In this document: piece by piece, positions 8,274 through 12,437 of the stretch | Layout of the letters: every line of letters starts with the position of its first letter | How positions within the stretch are numbered: the first letter of the stretch is position 1 | Origin: Mucidula mucida | Lineage: Eukaryota; Basidiomycota; Agaricomycetes; Agaricales; Physalacriaceae | Assembly: GCA_015501055.1 (NCBI GenBank) | Contig: JADNYV010000930.1 | Location: 1-12,437, forward strand | Reading direction: 5' to 3' | DNA: 12,437 nucleotides | Position numbers and translations under genes: made by a program | The notes under the pieces: model-generated | The model's input: only the letters and a program-made list of their open reading frames with translations | Told to the model about the DNA's origin: nothing | The model's database searches: none

Positions 8274-9700
8274 ATGAACTCTGAGTCTCTGTCAACAGCT
8301 GAAGCTTTCTTGCTCGGCGGGCTTGCTGCCTGTGCCGCAAGTATCCTTTATCCCACATCAAGACATAGAAGCTCATTGTAACCCACTAGGTAACATTTTC
8401 TAACCCCGCTGAAGTGACCAAGACGCGACTGCAGTTGCAGGGCGAACTAGCAAAGGATGGCGGCGTTAGAGTCTACCGGAACACGTTTGATGCTCTCTTG
8501 AAGACAGCGCGGAATGAAGGTATCGGTGGTATGGGTCCCGCGGTACGGGCAGGTTGATCTGGCATTCTGAATACTCCTTCATTTGCGTTTCAGTACGTGT
8601 ACCAGGTAAGAGATCGCTTGAATGACTATCACGCACCAGATCCTTGTTAACGGAGCACGATTAGGTGATAACAATATCTTCCACCCTTTCATCATCTGTT
8701 CAACACACACCTAGGTTTCTACGAACCGATGCGTCAAAGCTTCAATCATGCTGCAGGGCTTCCTCCTTTACACCAAAGTCTTCCCATATCTGTGGTGACC
8801 GGTGCGGCCACAGGCGCCATCGGAGGTGCACCACTTCACTAACGCCTTGTCGTTCTTCTCATCCATTTTGATTTCTAGCGGCGCTAGGAAGTCCTCTGTT
8901 CCTCATCAAAGCTAGAATGCAGGTGCGTCTAAACTAGAGTATCATATTGCAAGTTACGAATACACACAGGCATACTCTCCAGCCCAACCTATCGGAACGC
9001 AACATTACTATAAGAACTCAGTGCACGCTTTAACGTTGATCGTGGGCGAGGAGGGCCCTCGTGGATTACTTCGCGGCGTCAACACAGCCATTCTACGCAC
9101 AGCTGCCGGTTCTTCAGGATGTCTTGTCTCTACAGTCGACTCAGATCTGATCTTGTGCGACAGGCACAAGTACCGACCTATGTCTGGGCAAAACGGCAAT
9201 TCATCGAGCGTGGAATTTTACCCGCTGACAGCTTTTGGACCTTCTTGGCGAGTAGTTCAGTGTCCGGCCTCGTTGCGGTGAGCATATTTCTGCCGCCTCG
9301 TCTCGCCTTCGGGTCTCATTTGAGATGAAGCTTGCCGCAATGCAACCGACAGATACCGTGAGTAATGGGACTATCAAGGTCGTTTGTATCTGATATGGAG
9401 GTGCACAGGTGCTTACGCGTATATATAACCAGCCTACTAAAATGCTTCCCAACGGGAAGTATGTAGGCGTGTTATACAAAAACCCAATAGATGCCCTCAT
9501 CAAGATCCTAAAGACGGAAGGCCCATTGGGTTGGTATAAGGGCTCCTTTGCTCACTTTCTGCGTTTCACGCCACACACGTAAGACTATCCTATACCACTT
9601 GATTGTTTTCATAAATCAATCACCTCCCGACAGCATAATGACGCTGACATTCAACGATCTGATAGTAGATTTCTATGTGCGCCACTTGCATGATGGGTGA
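8274..9700 (+). CDS. OAC1: Mitochondrial oxaloacetate carrier, OAC1-like (SLC25 family), with splice and frame defects
   Basis: Oac1 moves oxaloacetate, sulfate and related anions across the inner mitochondrial membrane. Exons: 8274-8340, 8390-8542, 8594-8605, 8640-8664, 8715-8825, 8879-8922, 8970-9116, 9164-9277, 9331-9357, 9409-9578, 9634-9700. With one surplus base removed from exon 1 this gives 311 residues, normal for the family. Three SLC25 repeats are visible. Repeat 1 has NPAEVTKTRLQLQGE (PxExxKxR signature); repeat 2 has GSPLFLIKARMQAYS and GLLRGVNTAILRTAAGSS; repeat 3 has MQPTDTVLTRIYNQ and GWYKGSFAHFLRFTPHT, ending TIMTLTFNDLIVD. The combination of RLGFYEP and the TIMTLTFNDL tail points to Oac1 (SLC25A34/35). 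Oddities: an extra A at 8339-8340 before intron 1, a 34-base intron 3 (8606-8639), a 12-base exon 3, and intron 7 (9117-9163) beginning GGATGT instead of GTATGT. Confidence 0.87.
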
Positions 9701-9767
9701 ATTTTTAATCAAAATACTATTTTCGTCGCTGTACTGATACCTACGGACTTCTTGCAAATGAAAAGCA
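9701..9767. other. Short tail-to-tail gap
   Basis: Only 67 bases separate the OAC1-like stop from the stop of the minus-strand Cys-rich gene, so their 3' UTRs almost certainly overlap. It is AT-rich and contains ATTTTTAATC. No clear polyadenylation signal was identified. Confidence 0.5.
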
Positions 9768-10253
9768 CTAGTAGTCGTCTTCGAGGTACTCTTTTTTAAA
9801 ACAGAGCTGAACCTCCCCGCAATTTCCGCATGGACGTGACGCGTCTTCAAGTTTCAAGGCATTTTCTCGAGGGTGAAGTGGATACTGGGGATGTCTGTCG
9901 CCGGTGTAACGTTTTCCTCCAAGGAAGGAGAGAACTTCAATGGTACCACCTTGGTTCTGCAAAGAACGCGTCAGAACCTCGTTATTCAACAAGATGTTTA
10001 CTCACCCATGGTACAGTACTTATTCCCAAAGTTGGAATTTTGGCAGAAGCAGGATCCTAAGGTTGTGATCAGTCATGGCAAGGCAGCTTCGCAAGAGATT
10101 ACCTTTTTTGAAACTGACGTGACATTTCTCGCAAGCCATATACCCACAATCCGGACATTGACCTATCAAGGTCGGCCTCGCCCAGTATTCCGAGGTGACT
10201 GCGCCTTTGCACCCGGTACAATGCGTCTTTCGGATCTTGACCGCTGGCTCCAT
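9768..10253 (-). CDS. Small cysteine-rich, probably zinc-binding protein, one frameshift
   Basis: I do not know a named function; the Cys pattern suggests a compact zinc-binding fold. Exons on minus are 10253-10103, 10056-10006 and 9956-9768, with introns of 46 and 49 bases. Removing one surplus T at about 9939-9940 gives 129 residues. Cys pairs in order: HCTGC (residues 11-15), CPDCGYMACEKC (35-46), SCFC (53-56), KYC, then PCGNC and QLC near the C-terminus. Other blocks are TSEYWARPTLIGQ, EPRWYH and KRYTGDRHPQYP. The phase of both introns is fixed by continuity of SFKK-GSCFC and CTM-EPRWYH. The alternative reading that skips the SCFC phase loses two Cys and is less likely. The ATG at 10253 gives MEPAVKIRKTHC; upstream frame is open but unlike the rest. 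The protein could be a transcription- or RNA-related zinc ribbon, but that is a guess. Confidence 0.7.
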
Positions 10254-10950
10254 GGCTTCAGCTTCGCCCAATAGCTTCAGCTTGGGCAATGATACTTGTG
10301 CCAACGCCACGCAATACTCAGAGCTTGAACAATTGAGTTTTCGGAGAACAGAAGGGTGAGAGGAAAGCGTACCAGTACATGAGATACTTGCATGCTGAGC
10401 ATCGCTTGTAGCGACTCCTCGACAATTCTCTAGGTCGCAGAGCGGCATGGTTGGCGAGAAGCGGAACTCAGGGTTCCGGCTTTTATGTCACGGTACACGT
10501 GTTGTTACACATCGCGTTTGGTTGCCGGTAGCACACATCTTCGACTGTTACGTTCATCTCCAACCATGTGCGAGACCTAAAACTGCGAGCCTATTTGCAT
10601 CTCCTGGGCGCCGACGCTGACCGGCCTTTGAAGGACTATCGATACTCTGCGAGGCAGTGAAGTAGTAAGTCGACTAAGTATTGACCGGCCGTACTTTCTC
10701 CCAGCTTCTAAAATATCATTAGTGAATGCTCACACTCTACCTCACCAGCGCAGCTTCATGCAACTCTTACAAACCTCGAGGAGTGCTAAAATATGGATAC
10801 TCGGTAGAAGTCGCACGAAAACCACGGGCAGGATTCTGATTCAGCAACACTCACGGTCGCGTTTTGTTTTATCCTAAGTATGATGCTGTCCGAACACATG
10901 ATAGCTGGATGAACGTGAACACTATCTCATGTCTTTCGTGGGGATTCGAA
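10254..10950. other. Divergent upstream region between Cys-rich gene and reductase
   Basis: This region lies between two genes transcribed away from each other and probably contains both promoters. Next to the Cys-rich start it carries an imperfect tandem repeat (10255-10292). The frames upstream of both chosen ATGs stay open (to about 10448 on minus, from about 10864 on plus), so slightly longer N-termini cannot be excluded. No other gene was recognised. Confidence 0.4.
10255..10292. repeat. Imperfect tandem duplication of about 19 bases
   Basis: GCTTCAGCTT occurs at 10255-10264 and again at 10274-10283, each followed by a similar tail (CGCCCAATA versus GGGCAATGA). The two copies abut. They lie immediately upstream of the Cys-rich gene ATG, so they are probably in its 5' UTR; if translated they would add LPKLKLLGEAEA. 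It looks like a simple replication slippage product. Confidence 0.5.
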
Positions 10951-12437
10951 ATGTCCGTAGCACCGCTGCGAGTACTAGATAAGGCCCACCAAACCGAAGT
11001 AGACGGTTCTCACGGCGCCGTCATGCAGTATCCAACACCCCAAGGATCAACTTCGAAGACCTTTCGCCCGCCTCCTCTCGATGGGACATTGGCCCTTCAC
11101 GCCCTTCCGGAATTTCATGTGAAGAATAGTCCCGACCATCCTGTGTTTCGCTTTGAGGACCCAAAGGACGGAAGTATAAAGACCCTATGCTGGGTGGAGG
11201 TATTCCTCGCCATTCAAACTGCCAGGCAGATTCTTGAAGGCAGCTTCGGATTGCACACTTCAGGAAGTCATCCTGTGGTCGCACTTCTTGTCAATACAGG
11301 CACGTACATCTTTAGTTTAGGTATCCCCTCGACTCATCGACAACCGCACAGACACGATGTCCTTCTTTGCGATCTTTCAAGGTCTGATGCAAGCCGGATT
11401 CGTACCGTTCCCAGTGTCCGTGCGGAACTCTGCTGCTGCAGTGCTACATGTTCTGAAGGAAACTCACTGCACCCATATGATTGTCAGCCAAGATCAGCAC
11501 CTCAGACAATAGCCGACATGGTATGTCGTGAATATGATTCTGGAACCCTAGAATTGGGTCCTTTCCGAAGGATACAAATGCCCTCTTTCGAATCCCTGTA
11601 CCACATTGGCGATGATGTTCAAAATATGTCAAATGAGCCGGCACCCGACTTCGAATGGACGGATACGGCAGTCATCTTTCACTCTTCTGGCACCACGCGA
11701 TTTCCTAGTCCCATCTACCTGAACCATCGCCTTATTCTGCAATATTCTCGACTTCCCTGTAGGTACTTCAAGACAATACTATCAGCATAGGCTGATTCCT
11801 TTGAAAAGACTACGGAGAGCTGGACATGTGTGAGCGCATATTCGCATCACAAGGCCTGCCTATGTACCGTACGTCGTCGACGTGCTTCCGCGTGTTGCCT
11901 GACCGACGTCTTTGCGGATAGATTTGATGGGGTTCTTGTCAACCTGCCTCTTGGTGAGCCTTGGTCTGTGACATTCCACGTACTCACGCGATTGACTTCA
12001 GTCATCAGATGTCGTCGGGGGCGGTTCTGGCGGTGTTCCCACCCTCCCAGCATCCTATAGTGCCTACCTCAGACCGTTGCCTAGCCAGTGCTATGGCGCT
12101 TAGTTGTACCGTGATGCTCACGGTGCCTTCGTTTTTCGAGGTTCGTGATATATCACCACGACAACTCTTGATGTTGACGTGCAATTCGATTTTTGCAGGA
12201 ATGGTCAAGAAATCCTGTATCGATAGAATCATTGAAGACTTTCACCAGCGTGGTGCGTCTTAATTGCCGGCTCCTCTTTCTCGGGTTAACGCCTCAATCA
12301 GCGTTATGGCGGAGGACCTTTGTCGCAAGAAGCGGGCAACATCCTGAGATCCCACGGCGTGCCTCTGAGCGCGGCTTATGGACTGTCAGCAGTTCACTCT
12401 TGTTGCAATGTGATAACTAACAGTATACAGCACGGAA
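10951..12437 (+). CDS. NRPS-like adenylate-forming reductase, N-terminal adenylation domain (partial, one frameshift)
   Basis: Enzymes of this fungal family activate a carboxylic acid with ATP, hold it on a carrier domain and reduce it with NADPH. Only about 377 residues of the adenylation (AMP-binding) domain lie in the window. Exons: 10951-11299, 11352-11758, 11809-11868, 11922-11953, 12009-12140, 12199-12252, 12302-12391, 12431 onward. Landmarks are FRPPPLDGTLALHALPEFH, NSPDHPVFRFED, PVVALLVNT-DTMSFFAIFQG, the A3 phosphate loop IFHSSGTTRFPSPIYLNHR (about residues 224-242), LPMYHLMGFLSTC, AVFPPSQHPIVPT, RYGGGPLS and AAYGLS. Defects: an A missing at about 11508-11509 (before IADMVCREYD), and intron 1 (11300-11351) starting GCACGT. 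The A3 motif has Ser where PKP normally has Lys, and the YGxTE motif reads YGLSA. Intron 7 is only 39 bases. Start 10951 was chosen for its purine at -3; 10909 is an alternative. Confidence 0.83.

Noticed and set aside
10864..10950. Upstream extension of the reductase N-terminus
   Set aside because: The frame is open but lacks a good start at its head and does not resemble the family; 10951 was preferred, with 10909 as a possible alternative.
1..12437. Transposon, CRISPR array, tRNA or rRNA
   Set aside because: No terminal repeats, transposase or reverse transcriptase motifs, spaced repeats or RNA-gene signatures were seen by eye; a tool search could still find a divergent case.

Overview
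The window reads as nuclear DNA of an agaricomycete (mushroom-forming basidiomycete) fungus. Genes are dense, lie on both strands, and are cut by many introns of about 46-58 bases with GT...AG ends and CTAAC-like branch sites. Several families are typical of Basidiomycota: a Clp1 (clampless) homologue, a coiled-coil/HPDRW protein, a Dal5-type MFS permease and an NRPS-like adenylate-forming reductase. No bacterial, CRISPR, rRNA, tRNA or clear transposon signal was seen.

Layout from left to right. (1) The 5' end of an XRN1-type 5'-3' exoribonuclease gene on the minus strand (1-623) runs off the left edge. (2) An unrecognised, broken coding remnant lies on minus at about 1053-1625. (3) A disrupted gene on minus (2022-3187) encodes a membrane-anchored coiled-coil protein with a C-terminal PWPVL/HPDRW domain. 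(4) An uncertain minus-strand remnant lies at about 3260-3593. (5) A clean three-exon Clp1-like gene lies on plus (4176-5258). (6) A 12-exon MFS permease of the anion:cation symporter family lies on minus (5561-7596). (7) Across a shared 677-base upstream region, an 11-exon mitochondrial oxaloacetate carrier (OAC1-like) lies on plus (8274-9700). (8) A small Cys-rich, probably zinc-binding protein lies on minus (9768-10253), tail to tail with OAC1. (9) The N-terminal half of an adenylate-forming reductase lies on plus (10951 to the right edge).

The genes are mostly unrelated housekeeping, developmental and transport genes in an ordinary fungal arrangement. The MFS permease, the mitochondrial carrier and the reductase lie close together, so a small metabolic cluster is conceivable, but nothing in the sequence proves it.

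The striking feature of the window is damage. Every recognised gene except clp1 carries at least one one-base insertion or deletion, nearly always in a run of 2-4 identical bases. In four genes (MFS permease, OAC1, Cys-rich protein, reductase) undoing a single base restores a reading frame that fits across all introns. There are also substitutions at critical sites: the XRN1 start reads ATA, an OAC1 splice donor reads GG, the coiled-coil gene has two in-frame stops, and a reductase intron begins with GC. This is either a low-accuracy assembly or a decaying haplotype. Exon models were made by eye from splice signals and family resemblance. No novel biological system could be demonstrated.
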